This document shows positions 1 to 11,655 of a stretch of DNA of 64,000 bases, piece by piece (the first letter of the stretch is position 1; the number at the start of each line of letters is the position of its first letter). The notes beneath the pieces were generated by a model. The model did not search any database. It saw only the letters and a program-made list of their open reading frames with translations, and was not told where the DNA came from. A program made the translations under genes and the position numbers. This stretch comes from Cardinalis cardinalis (lineage: Eukaryota > Chordata > Aves > Passeriformes > Cardinalidae), in assembly GCA_014549065.1 (NCBI GenBank), contig JACDOX010000001.1, forward strand, positions 1,039,918-1,103,917, written 5' to 3'.

Positions 1-433
1 NNNNNNNNNNNNNNNNNNNNNNNNNNNNNNNNNNNNNNNNNNNNNNNNNNNNNNNNNNNNNNNNNNNNNNNNNNNNNNNNNNNNNNNNNNNNNNNNNNNN
101 NNNNNNNNNNNNNNNNNNNNNNNNNNNNNNNNNNNNNNNNNNNNNNNNNNNNNNNNNNNNNNNNNNNNNNNNNNNNNNNNNNNNNNNNNNNNNNNNNNNN
201 NNNNNNNNNNNNNNNNNNNNNNNNNNNNNNNNNNNNNNNNNNNNNNNNNNNNNNNNNNNNNNNNNNNNNNNNNNNNNNNNNNNNNNNNNNNNNNNNNNNN
301 NNNNNNNNNNNNNNNNNNNNNNNNNNNNNNNNNNNNNNNNNNNNNNNNNNNNNNNNNNNNNNNNNNNNNNNNNNNNNNNNNNNNNNNNNNNNNNNNNNNN
401 NNNNNNNNNNNNNNNNNNNNNNNNNNNNNNNNN
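1..433. other. Assembly gap (all n)
   Basis: All 433 bases are n, so nothing can be read. The sequence that follows is CpG-dense with a C/T-rich start. That fits a gap over a GC-rich island, which short-read and older assemblies often lose, but this is inference. Confidence 0.99.
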
Positions 434-700
434 CTCACACTTCCGATATTTCTCTCTCCCGGCAGCGGTCTGCTCTCCTCGCTACACCAGAGAGAAATGC
501 AATAGCTTGGCTAAGGTAGACAGAGCAAAATACAGAGAATAGTTGCTCCAGGGCTTTGAAACCCCTCAAGGCAAGGATCAGGATACAATTAGCTCATGTC
601 TCTACCTCCAGTCTGAATCAATCTCCGAAATAAAAGTTAAATTAAATTAACTGATCACACGGGCATAAAATTGATCTCCTTCGAAACGTGCATATAGAAA

Positions 701-716
701 GATATATATATATATC
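701..716. repeat. Short (TA)n microsatellite
   Basis: Alternating AT dinucleotides run for about 15 bases and end at a CGCG. The tract is short and probably only mildly variable. Confidence 0.8.
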
Positions 717-932
717 GCGTGTATATTTTTTCGGATTTTTTTGGTGGAAAAAACAGTCTCATTCCAGCCTACAACTTGCTTTTTACTCTCCTCTTGCACA
801 GAAAAGCTGATTTTAATCGTTGTGATTAGTTTTGATGTAACGTTTCCGCGGGCGATTTCTGCAAATGGATGGAGTGTTTCTTTGCCAGAAGAGGGAAAAG
901 CAGCAGATGATGATAATTATAAGGATTGTTGG

Positions 933-1001
933 TTGTTTCTTTCTTCCTTTCTGTCTCTCTCTTTCTTTTTATTTGTATTTAGCTCTCTCTTCACTTTCTC
1001 G
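933..1001. repeat. Pyrimidine-rich tract
   Basis: The plus strand is dominated by T and C (TTTCTTCCTTT and TCTCTCTCTTTC blocks) for about 70 bases, broken by a short TATTTGTATTTAG. It is low-complexity sequence inside the CpG-dense shoulder, with no coding meaning. Confidence 0.7.
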
Positions 1002-2526
1002 AGTTGACCTGACATTGCCATTGCACTAAGGTCGCACAACTTGTTGATTAGGATCACCTCCCGTTTTGATCGAGGGATATGGGATAATTTGGCAGTGGAG
1101 CAACACATTTTCTGTTCCCTTGGCTATATAACTTCCCAAATGACGTGTATAAAAATAAGCACATGGAGTCTGCTTTGCCCCAGTCGAGTCTGAATCAATG
1201 CCTGGGGGTGATGCACAAACTCATTTCAAATGTTCAACCATGCAGAATTGCAAAAAGATTGAAGGAGTTGCNCTGCATTTTTTAAATTTTTCTCTATGTG
1301 TCTATCTATATTTATTTTTTTTAAGCAGCAAAATTAAAATAAACAAATCCGTGTAAGTAAATCCTGGAATTTACCACTTAGGTTCATGTGACATCTTTCC
1401 AAACGCTACTAACTTTCCTTCTCCAATTACCCANTTACAATGGAGCCTTGCCTTTTTAATTTCCTTTACCCTGCAGTTTGCAGCTGCCTTCTCCTGAAGA
1501 CAACGAAACCGTAAATAGACAAATAATTTACAAATCTTATTCTTGGTCACTTTTCCCTTATTCCACCTTGCTTCGCCTCCCACGCCNCTGTGTATTGCTT
1601 TGTTGAAAGCCTGTGCGCAGAGAAGCTGTATTAATTTGCTGTTGTTGCTGTTAGAGTGGACTATTTTGTCATAAACCCACGGGTCACCTCCCATTAGTGT
1701 CACATCCTCGCTGTATACTTTTGTGAAACGGTATGTTTCTAAGCACTTCACAGTCCATTAATTCAGGGACTTTACTGACATTTCTTAGGAGAAAGACCAG
1801 GCTACGAGGCCAAAGCTGCCCAGTAAAGCCCCTGAATAGAGCCAGACTTGTCCANAGGATATCTGCAATTAGCTTTTTATGATACGTTTTTAGTATTTTA
1901 GAGAAAGTAATGCAAAATGTAACAATCGTCTTTTCTCCTACGGCAGCTGCCGCGGTCTGAGGAGTGACTAATTCCCTTGCTTAAAAACGCATCCAACCCA
2001 ATGCATTCTTTTTGGTTTTCCTTTATTCTTTANGTGATAAGCCTAATAATATGGTAGGACTTCCCGTGTAGGAATCTCGCACCATTTGCGAATGCTTTGT
2101 CATTCTGTTGTAACCAGAACAAATAGGTTAATTAACCAGGAATGGCTGACAGAAATTAAAAGGAAAAGCTAGACTAATCGCACGCTTACGTGCCCCAAGA
2201 AACGAGGCTTCATCTTCAAATTCTATTTTTAATATTCTTCCAAAAACTAGCNGCACACAAGAGGGAAAACTCCCCTCAGCCATATGCCCCTTCCCCAACT
2301 GGGTTTGTATGAAGCAGGATCATTGCANCCCTTACTAATGTTATGCAGCTTGAGCACAGTGATTTTAAAGTACTTAAAGCTGGTTCAACAATTTAAAGGT
2401 TCTCATGGTTTGTCAGTTCACAGTAAAGAAAAATTTCAGTTTTCCATCCAGATGAAATAAAACCTNACATAAAGTCAAGTACACCTGTGTCGTGACCCAA
2501 CTTTATTTCTGTATTACAATGTGTCA

Positions 2527-2548
2527 ACACACACACGCACACACACAA
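2527..2548. repeat. (CA)n microsatellite
   Basis: An interrupted CA dinucleotide run of about 22 bases, with one CG interruption. It is ordinary simple sequence. Confidence 0.85.
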
Positions 2549-4582
2549 AAATATGGCCTGTGTATGTGACTTTTAAATGCTTCACTGCACTTCTCTTTCT
2601 AATAAATAAATAAAGCCATGCCAGCAGCCTGGCACTCATTAGCGACCTGCATAATACAGAGAAAAATAATCAGTAAAGAAAAAAACTTTAATTTCAAGCT
2701 AGCAAATGGCTATTATGGTGAAAGGAGACGAAAAATAGCAATATCGCATCCTTTAAAAATATGAAAAATATCCTTGTACAGTTATTTTACCTGCAGCAAG
2801 GAGTTTATCAAATGATGTCAGCACTAGATAAGAAAAGGTATATTTTCTCATGAAGTAAAAAATCATATTATTTTTTACCTTAAGGAGGATCATTTGGTAA
2901 AACTTTCATCTCCAAGACAGAAAATCATGGGCTGAAGTGGGATNGGGTAAATGCCCACAGGGGCAGCTGCAAGCCCTTTTGGGTAGATATTGCTGCCTCA
3001 GTTTGTCCACTACCATACCAAGATGGGACTGCAGTATGGTTCTTCCCTCTACATGGGGATACAAAATATAAAGGCGCATGAATAAAATGGAGATTTACTC
3101 AAAGAAGTCGATAATAACTGCTCCACTGAAGTACTATCTGCATCTCTTTTCACATGGAAATTAAATGTTTCCATAGTAAGTCCCAGGAAGAGGAGAGAGA
3201 CCCTGTCTCTNGTTGTTCTTTCTTCTTGCAGTCTGCAGTATCCTCAGCCTTCACTGTCTAAACTCAGGCCTGAGTTTANTACCGATGAGGCCAGACTCTG
3301 ATCTAGGGATGAATTTTGACATTGGTAATGTTCACAAGATATAAATATAACCCATACGGGCTGCCACGTATATCNAAATAAGATAGCAGTGTTTACCTTT
3401 ATTAACTCCTGGGAGGTAATTTGCATACAAAGGAGAACACATTAAATCAATTTCTGTTCCATTTTACTTGGAGTTATCTTTTTTTAAACAGGTTTATAAA
3501 AACTACAACATGTTTGTGCATTATGAATATTTTACTGATGCTGAATAGCAACCTTAATGAGCTCAAACTGAGCTCAGTGTTTGACTTCTGAATTTTTCCT
3601 CAAATCATCACCTGTTCACAATTAGCCTCTGGAAAACTACAGTAGTTTTTCCATATCATTGTCAATGTTAACAGTTTGGAAAATTGCAGCTTTTGAACAG
3701 GCAGGTTTTCCAACGGCTGCAGATCATATGTGTCCACTTGCTAAAGGGCATTATTTCTGATTTAGCTATAATCCTGTCTGGAAACAAGTACTTTGGCTCT
3801 TCTCAGGAAGGCCCTCTTGTCAGCTTGACCTTCTCTTAAAGTTCCATTCTGCAGTTCATGGACTTCATGTGTGCTGCAGTCTTGTTTCAAAAATACTGAG
3901 AAGAGCAGCTTAGTGTGGAAATACAAAGCTAGCAACCGTTGGCTGCACTAGATATTTTGTCAGTGGGTCTTTTTTCCTTTGAGAAAAATAAAAAGGATTT
4001 TACATTGCATTTGAATGGGGGAGATTTATAAACACACTTTTTCCAGANTGATTTTCCCCAAGGAATGTTAAAAATAATGTATCTTTTTCTTTATTACCAG
4101 CAATATTTTGATGCAGTATTTGAAGAAATAGATTTTGTTATTTAGCCGTGAAATGGATTGAACAGTGTGAACCCTACCAAATAGTGAAGTAGCCTAAGCA
4201 ACAACATCCCTTCTGCATTTGTGAGAATTACAGGGTGTTGGATCTTCTATAGGAAGGGAACTGAACTTGAGCAGCAGCAAGTTCTTCTACGATATTTCTA
4301 CAATAGTCCTTTTGTACTGCTTGCACTTCTGTCCTTTTGCTGCTGGTTAAACTAGACCAAGTTGAACAAAACTTCTTCTACATCCCACTACCCTTCCTGG
4401 TTATGTGATTGTCCCTGTGTTAGGCAATGCAAATTCATACAGAAACAGAAGGAGTAGTGGATTCCCTTGTGGATCCCTTAGCTCTGGCCTCATGTCATGA
4501 CCAGATATGACAGTTCTGCTTGCCAGTCACTGTAAGAGGGGGTGATGGCTCTCTCTGCGTCCCAGCACCAAAATCGCTTGTA

Positions 4583-4622
4583 CTGCAAGCTCCTTCAGTT
4601 GTCTGCAAGCTCCTTCAGTTGT
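4583..4622. repeat. 2 x 20 bp perfect tandem duplication
   Basis: The 20 bp unit CTGCAAGCTCCTTCAGTTGT occurs twice head to tail with no mismatch. The sequence continues with CTGCTTCAG, which restarts the unit for four bases. This looks like a slippage-type local duplication. Confidence 0.9.
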
Positions 4623-7600
4623 CTGCTTCAGAGAGTAACATCAGACTTGTTGAGTCGCTGTTTTAAGGTGAAATAGCATCAATAGAATGGGACATAAGGC
4701 TCATTTTTTGTAATTTTATCATTGGTATGAAAACTCCCAGAGTGANCTCCCTTGTCCAGAAACATAAATTTTTACAGAAGGAGTGTACAAAACTCTTGCT
4801 CCCTTGTGAAGCTGTGGATAATCTTGAAGTCTGGATGGGTAATCAAGGGATCACAGAGTGGTTTCACAGAAAGCCTCTCTTCAGGTTTTGNGGGCTGTTT
4901 TATGTCTTTTGGAATCTTTTACCGCTTCTAAATCCCTCTGCCAGCAATGGAGGCTGGAGGTGCTAAAACCTCTAGCAAATCANGGCACTTGTGGATAGGT
5001 TAAAAAGGTTAGAGTATTGCCTTTGAGCACNTAGGTTTGAAAATGTGAACCCTACCCTGGTGTCATTGCCTCCCATGTGCATATGCCTTTATAATTAACT
5101 TTGGGAAATTCTCTGCATTTCTCTCATGTTCTCTGCATTTCTCTTCCCTCCCCAGTTATTCTTTCCCCTGAGAAGCAGCTCCTCTGCTTGCTTGGTGATT
5201 GCAGAGGCTTTCTGGGGGGCACAAGAGGATAGTACCACACTCTGTTTCCTACCTTCAGACATTTCTGTACAGAAAACCTGTCTCTGCTGCAAAATAGGTG
5301 AGAAAGGACCCATTCTACACAACTTGTGAGGGCAGAGGCAAGTCAAAGTTCATCTCTGCTCCTGCTGTGTTTGACTGGATTTCCCCAATGCAGGTTAGAA
5401 ACCTCTACCCCCTCACTGCAGGCCAGATGGTTTTTTTCAGATTAGTCAATTTGTCAATTAGTCTTTTGTGAAAGGATTAATCCACTCTTACAGTTACTGT
5501 AAGCTTTTCTGGGTTGGATCATGTGAAATACAGTAGGGTTGAATATGGAAGGAGTCTCAGATGGTCTCACTGTTCAGAGAGACNGTGCAGAATTCAGGGC
5601 ATAACTGATAATGTATCTCATGAGATTGTACAAATTGCTCTAAGATCGTTCCAATTTAACTGCTCAACTCATTCTAATTAAAGACTGCACTGAGGAAAAG
5701 TGGGTAAAATGTGCTTTTGTGGGTATGTGTGTGTAGGCTGGGGGAGAAGGGAAATCGTAAGGAGGCAAATAAGCATTTGATTAACTTGTTTTGCTTTTTC
5801 ATATTTCAATAGCCTATAACAGAAAACATGGTTTCTACTGGTAGTATAATCTGCCTCATTCTCAGTTCATCTAGTCCAGAAACACTCAGTTTTACTTCGT
5901 GGTCCTATTGCCTGGGCCAGAGCTGCTCATGAGAAGCCCTATAATACAATGGAAGTACCTTCAGGGCNCCATAGAAATTTATGTTAGTGTATCTCTTTGT
6001 GCATCCTTTGGGTGTCAGAATCTCTCTGCATTCCTACCTATAAAAATGATTCGCTGAGCACACCTATATACACAGACACAATGAGCAGAGGTATTTGGTG
6101 TTGTTAAATTATAAAACACACCAACAACCTTCCCTCGTGCATTTTTAACATTAAAACTACAATTCTCAGAAGTGTTACTCAAGTGCACCTTGAGATTTCA
6201 GAAAGAAAATTGACATTGATGTTACAGCATTCTCTTTCAATAGAGATGTGTTTCTAAACACTCTCCTCCAGAAAATGTGTGATTCAGCATAATATGGAAA
6301 TACATGAAGATTATTATTTGAAGTATGAATTTCTACCCAAGATACCATCCTACTGAACTGAGGAAATATTTCAGAGTGATACACAATACAGCTGCAAGAG
6401 AAACTCAAGCTGTGAAATCTGGATTTGTGTCTATGTTTGAATAGCCCAAAGTCCAGGAGTGGGTATTATGCTCTGGGATTTTCAAGGATCTGGATAAAGA
6501 AAGGGGNGGATCACAGAATGTGAACAGGGCTGTTGCTTCATTCCATTCTTCAAAAACAGTGTATTCCAAGTCTTTAGACTTAGAAATACNGCTTGTAAGG
6601 TGTGACCTGCAGATTTTGGAAGCAGGTTAGTTTTCTAGAATCATTGTAGAGTAAGTGTATCTTAAAAGGATAAGGATATTTGAAGGAGATACTCACTACC
6701 CTTCTGCTAAAGAAGCAACAGGTGTCTGAAACAATCCCTTTCCAAAGCAAAAACCATGTTATTATTTGTATTATATTTATGTGTGGCAGAAATTATGTTA
6801 TGCCTTCAACATTATACATGAGCTTTGAAAAACTGATGTTGCTAGCATCTCCTGTTCTTTCTTTGTAGAAACGGGAATCTGTGGAAAGCAGTGGAGCTTT
6901 TCTGTTTCGAATAATTTGGAGAAATCCACTTTTAAATCAATAATGTTTTTCTCCCAGCCACTTCCTGAAAAGCAACAGTTTTTCAGATACTGATTTTATA
7001 TCACTGTAATTTTTTGGGTTTGCAGGGAATTACAGGACCTGGGCCACTCTGGCCATATTTGATGGATGAATTTATGCAAAGGAGGGAAGTTGCTTAAATG
7101 TTAAGTACTGTGTGTCTCCTTCTTGGTTCCATATATAGTGTATATATCCCAGCTGCATAGTTATAAANGTAATTTTAATGTTTTATTAATGTATCAGTAG
7201 TATTTTTATATAAGAAAAATGTAAATGNATATAGTAGGTGGTGATAGACAGCAGTATTTTTTTGGGTAATGATAGCAGTCAGGGATATGAGCCTTGTGGC
7301 CTCATCACAGTCCATATTTGTTAATTTCTTGGTCAAAACCAGTGGCTTTACCAGAAGCTCGTCGATATTTTAATCCATGCCCTGCTGGTCCTATCACAGC
7401 TGCTGAAGGGGCATGAAGAGACCTACAAGTTAAAGAGGATTTTAGTTGACTGCCTGTGAAAATAAACACAGTCTCATCTCCTAAGGCAGAGGCTGAAAAT
7501 GTCTGCCAGGGAAAAATGTCCATCTGGCAAAACTCTCCCTCTGATGCCACAGTCAATGAAAATTGCTGTGCTAGTTCATGCAAAGGCAATACTGCCATAC

Positions 7601-9070
7601 ATACCTCCAGGCAACCTTGCTCCATCCAGACCAGCAGAAGACAGCTGTTGAGAGAAGTCCCTCCTGCTAGACTGCTCTGGGGTTTTTTTGTGGTATTTCT
7701 TCTAGTCTTCAGTGTTCTGGTGAGCAACAGAACCATGGAGAGTACACAGGAAAGGGAACTCCTAGAAGAGAAAGGACGTGATGATCACCAAATATAAATC
7801 CAGAGACAATTCAAGTAAGGAGGGACAAAAGAGGCATCTCAAAAGTAAGAACACATCAGCAGGAAAGCATTGCTGCCAAGGTGACATCTATGCTAGGAAC
7901 ACTTCCCTGACAGATATAAAAGCAAACAGTGCTGGCAAGGAGTCAGTGGCTTGATGTAGTTGGCATAGCAAGGAAAGGAGAAGGGCTTGGCCCGGGCAGC
8001 TGATTGCCTTCTCCTCTCCCTGCAATTACACTACCTGTGAGCACTGAGAGCTACTCCAAAGTGAAAAACTTACTGCAGATGCACCCATACTTATGCCTCT
8101 GTGTTCTGAACTTCTCTTCCACAGGAGAAAATGCTGCTAATGCAGCAGCCACCTTCACTCTCAGTATACCAGCCAGCAGAGTAAAGCAGTTCCCAAAATG
8201 ATCAGGAAGGATTACAAATGCTGAGAAAATATTCCTTTGGCTTTGCCTGGTGATTTGCTGCCACTTATCAATGGCTTGGCTGTGATATTTTCTCTTTTGA
8301 TTTCTCTCTTAGCTTTTGTTTTCAAATTCAATTTGCCTTTTAAACTCAGTGGTCAGTTAAAACCACACTGATGCCTAGGAGTAATTCTCAGTTATTTTTC
8401 TATGCTATCATACAGACAGACATGAAAATGTACTGGTTGTGACTGTGCATTTCAGCAAATTCAAGCCAAACTTAAATCAAAGTAAAAGCTATGAGGTCAC
8501 AGAGAAAACCCTGCCAGTGTTTATTCCCTTATAGTCATCCAAGATAAATTTCATTTGATCATCAGTCATCCCCAAATTCAGGATACACCAAAGCTTTCCA
8601 GTTCCTCTCAGGCTTTTCACAGTCCTCTTCAATGGCATGGGACAATGAGTATCAGCAAGTGTCACTCACTCACTGTTTATTTTCCTCTGCCAGCTCACTA
8701 GTGCAAACACTCATTGAGGGAGGTTTTGGTGTCCCCTTTGGGAGCAATTCATTGTCTTTCTGTCTCAACAGCAGCCACACCCAAAACCTGAAGGACCTGG
8801 GCAGGTCCTGGNGTCCTTTAATAGCTGTGGAAAGAGATTTGGTGTATGCAGACTTTTCAGGAACAAGTTGAACTAAACTAGGTGGAGTCTGTGTCAAAAC
8901 AGGGTTCATGCTTCTTCTGGTTTTCATTTTCTGTAGCATGCCTTAGAGTTTATTGGTCATGACTTCCCAAGAAGCTAAGCGTCCCTGCTTCCCTGGGAGA
9001 ATCCAGTGAATACCCTTTCAGCTGCTTTGCAAACATTGACAAACTAATCCATGCAATACCCCTCGAGATA

Positions 9071-9147
9071 GGAAAAAGAGGCAGAGAGATTATATGACTT
9101 GCCCAAAGCCACAGAAGGAATAAGTGTTAGGGGTATTATGAGCAGGG
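9071..9147 (-). mobile_element. MIR-like CORE-SINE remnant (antisense)
   Basis: The plus strand reads GAGGCAGAGAGATTATATGA and then CTTGCCCAAAGCCACAGAAG. This resembles the antisense of the MIR core region, whose usual plus-reading form is roughly GAGGCACAGAGAGGTTAAGT followed by GACTTGCCCAAGGTCACAC. Similarity fades on both sides, as expected for a very old amniote SINE. I matched it from memory of the consensus, not by alignment. A chance resemblance is possible but unlikely over about 50 bases. Confidence 0.6.
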
Positions 9148-9239
9148 CATATAGATCAAAGGAAATACAATGAGCATTCAGGAGTTCCTGTCTCCCCGTT
9201 TGCTTTTTACAACAGAGAACAACACTACTTTTCTACTCT

Positions 9240-9330
9240 GTAGCCTTTACAGGATTTTTTAGTAAAGGATCTTGTCAAAAGCTTGAAGGAAATCCAAATA
9301 AATNATCTTAACTATACTGTATTGGTGTGG
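9240..9330 (-). mobile_element. Ancient CR1 LINE reverse-transcriptase fragment
   Basis: Read on the minus strand from 9312 to 9262, the bases translate without interruption to V-K-(I/M)-I-Y-L followed by DFLQAFDKILY. This matches the conserved CR1/L3 reverse-transcriptase block of the YLDFxKAFDxV type, which surrounds the first catalytic aspartate. A stop codon follows at once and the flanks match poorly, so this is a dead, heavily decayed scrap. The n at 9304 falls in one codon. It lies about 100 bases from the MIR-like core, so both belong to an old repeat layer. The assignment to CR1-type LINEs is firm; the subfamily is unknown. Confidence 0.75.
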
Positions 9331-10547
9331 ATGACTTCTGTTTGTGAGAGGAATTTACGTGCTTGCTGGATGTCAGTGAGAAATGATGTTGGAAGATCAC
9401 AAAGGCACAATCTATTTCTCAAGTAAAGTTAATACAACAACTTTCCTCTATGGTCTAAGCTATACAGCTGCAGGATTTGTTTTTATGTATGTGTTTTCAG
9501 TCTTGTTAACTAACTTAATTGCAAAACTTTACTAAGTGAAAGATTTAAGTTGCGAACTTTCTTGTAATGAATGCTTGGCTTTCAATCACGGCACTTCAGG
9601 GAGTGAGGAACCTACAAATGGATGTGTACCACATACCACTCTTCTGGATTTTTTTGACAGTTACTGGGTACTTCAGGGGCTTGTATTTCCCAAGAAAAAA
9701 TAATTTTCATGGCAACTGTACTCCTTGTCAAACTGAAGTCAATAGCAAAGTTCCTATAGATTTGAATAGCCCAGGTTTGTACTTCTCATTTCTATCTTGA
9801 TCTCAAGTTAATTTTACTGTGGGGATCATATCATAGATCCAAAGTGTAAGCTTGTGGAAACAAGCATACTGCAATTTCATATTACCTTTAATACTGGCAA
9901 CAAATATGTTGTGTTACCTTTTTTTTCAGGTTTTAAAAATTTCATGGTTTATGAGAACTCCTTTAGAGGAATAGTAATACTGAATACTCTTCTGTGTATA
10001 TCATACATATAGACATACATATCTATCTGTGAGAAGCAGAGTCAAAGCTNTGCACAAACCCCTCAATTTCCTAGTTTTAAAATTAGGAGGTATACAATCA
10101 GTGCTTTATTCAGAATGGCTTTCTCCAACTGAGTTTTGAAAAAATATTTTTAAAGAAAGATGGGACAGTCAGAAAGACTGCTCAGCAGACTGTGGAGAGA
10201 ATTGCAGGAAGATGTGTAAACGCCACAGTCCTAAATGGGTGAGTTGGATCACAGACTGCCCAGAGGCTCTCTCAGGGTCCAGGGGCTCATTTCCCAGCTC
10301 AGCCCCTGGGTGCTCCTGGGTGACTGCAGATGGCAGCCCCCCCTGCACACAGTGGGATCACCAGTGATGGGAGCTGACATGTTTCCTGGTCACTATTTGG
10401 AGATGANCTCATCTTTTCAGGGGATGTTTTCTAAATTTGATGTGCTGGATTCTGCAGAGTAGTGACAATTGATTGCTTTTTACTGATTCTTTTTAGCACG
10501 GAAATGCCAATAGGATCTTCCTGAGAGAGACTCCTCACAGTACNTGT
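9331..10547. other. Non-coding stretch, nothing recognised
   Basis: No gene or repeat is recognised. Two frames of about 75 codons (9567-9800 and 10235-10462, plus strand) carry no domain signature. The second lies in a locally GC-richer patch just upstream of the CR1 copy. Confidence 0.6.
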
Positions 10548-10951
10548 ATATTGTGCTCAGTGTTGGGCTCCTCACGACAAGACATTGAGGTGCTGGAGTG
10601 TGTCCAGAGAANGGCAATGGAGCTGGTGGAGAGTTTAGAGCACCACTGTGATGAGGAGCAACTGAGGGAACTGGGGTGTCTGGAGAAAAGGTGATTCAAA
10701 AAGGGAGACCTTATCTCAAATTGCACCAAGGGGGGATTAGATTGGATATTAGGAAAAATTTCTTCACCAAAAGGGTTGCCAAATACTGGAACNGGTTTTC
10801 CAGGGAAGCAGTTGAGTCACCATCCCTGGAAGTATTTAAGAGACATGTAGATGTGGCACTTAGGGTTTAGTGGTGGACTTGGATAATCTGTTGGACTCAA
10901 TGATCTTAAAGGTCTTTTCCAACCAAAATGATTCAATTCCATGATTCTACA
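10548..10951 (+). mobile_element. CR1 LINE 3' end, 5'-truncated with internal deletion
   Basis: The sequence follows the avian CR1 3' consensus. A TGTGCTCAGTGTTGGGCTCC start encodes the tail of the second open frame (Y-C-x-Q-F-W-A-P type). Next come the GAGGTGCTGGAGTGTGTCCA block, GGATATTAGGAAAAATTTCT near 10745, a TTGAGTCACCATCCCTGGA block near 10813, and GGACTCAATGATCTTAAAGG running into the ATGATTC tail at 10889-10951. Relative to the family, roughly 100 bases appear to be missing near 10715, where GAGACCTTATC jumps to CAAATTGCACC. The copy is non-autonomous and dead. The intact tail and moderate divergence suggest a bird-era insertion, younger than the reverse-transcriptase scraps elsewhere in the window. 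Confidence 0.93.
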
Positions 10952-11577
10952 ATAGCAACAAGTTCATTCACTGGTTTTAAGAGTTTTATTTTGCCCTTNA
11001 GCCCTGCTTATTCTTTTGCACTCTGCACAAGTGCAATGATACTTAGCACATGTTTAAATGCTTTGATGAGCTGGGGCCTAAACCCTCCATACTTCCCTGA
11101 TTATTACACTGATTAGGGTGGCAATTAAAATTTGCTCTTTGGAAAAAGGAGTTATTTTTGACATTGTTAGGCCAGATATTAATTTAAGCATACTTACTAC
11201 TGTATGAATTGACAGAAATGCATGTTTTGTTCCTCTAGCACAAAGTGAAAATAAACAGCAGCAAAAGGGAACGCCCTTGCTTGTGGGGATGCTGGTGCTT
11301 CCAGAATGTCTGGGTCATGGTATCTCAGAAAAATGCTGCTCCCAGNCAGTCATACAAAATAAGCTGGCAGTAGGTAAAATAGTTGCTGTCCTTGCCATGC
11401 TGAATTCTGCAGNTAATTCTGTACCAGGCTGCCTTTGCCTGCATGGAAAGCATTCCTTCTAATGTCACTTGCTACATCATTTGAGCATAATGTTAGTAAC
11501 ACACCTGGATTCATACACCTCTTAGGTATGATGTTTAAATAAACACGGTCCCTACATGTTCCCTACGTGGTTGGCCT

Positions 11578-11655
11578 TTTTTTTTTTGTTTGTTTGTTTG
11601 TTGGTTTTTTTGTTGGTTTGGTTTTTTGAGAGTTTGTTTTAATTTTTTTTTCAAT
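11578..11655. repeat. T-rich (GTTT)n-like simple repeat
   Basis: Runs of T are interspersed with TTTG units (GTTTGTTTGTTTGTTGG, then TTTTTTTG and GGTTTGG). It is low-complexity sequence. It could be the decayed A-rich tail of a minus-strand retroposon, but no element body is recognisable beside it. Confidence 0.75.

Larger units (their letters stand above)
434..2215. promoter_or_regulatory. CpG-dense, AT-rich shoulder of a possible hidden CpG-island promoter
   Basis: By hand count this stretch holds about 46 CpG dinucleotides in about 1.78 kb (one per roughly 39 bp), although G+C is only near 40%. The next 1.78 kb holds about 12. CpGs sit at 453-481, 681-716, 840-864, 1501-1620 and 1939-1954, among other places, and thin out abruptly after about 2210. 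Preserved CpGs in an AT-rich context usually mean germline hypomethylation, as around developmental-gene promoters. The core of such an island could lie in the adjacent gap. A pyrimidine-rich stretch ending in CCCGGCAG near 475 resembles a splice acceptor, but no reading frame after it is recognisable. No gene can be named, and the strand of any promoter is unknown. Confidence 0.4.
2216..9060. other. Unremarkable AT-rich non-coding stretch
   Basis: I see no gene, RNA or recognisable transposon. It contains a (CA)n tract at 2527-2548, a 20 bp tandem duplication at 4583-4622 and a short duplicated TTCTCTGCATTTCTCT at about 5109-5146. Open frames of up to about 143 codons (for example 7305-7736 on the minus strand) lack recognisable motifs and overlap frames on the other strand, so I treat them as chance. 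CpG frequency is at the low genomic background. Confidence 0.6.

Noticed and set aside
434..560. First exon just after the gap, using the acceptor-like CCCGGCAG near 475
   Set aside because: The following frame is short and unrecognised, and the upstream sequence is missing, so neither exon nor strand can be supported.
7305..7736. 143-codon minus-strand frame as a coding region
   Set aside because: There are no motifs and a competing plus-strand frame overlaps it. Frames of this length are expected by chance in 64 kb.
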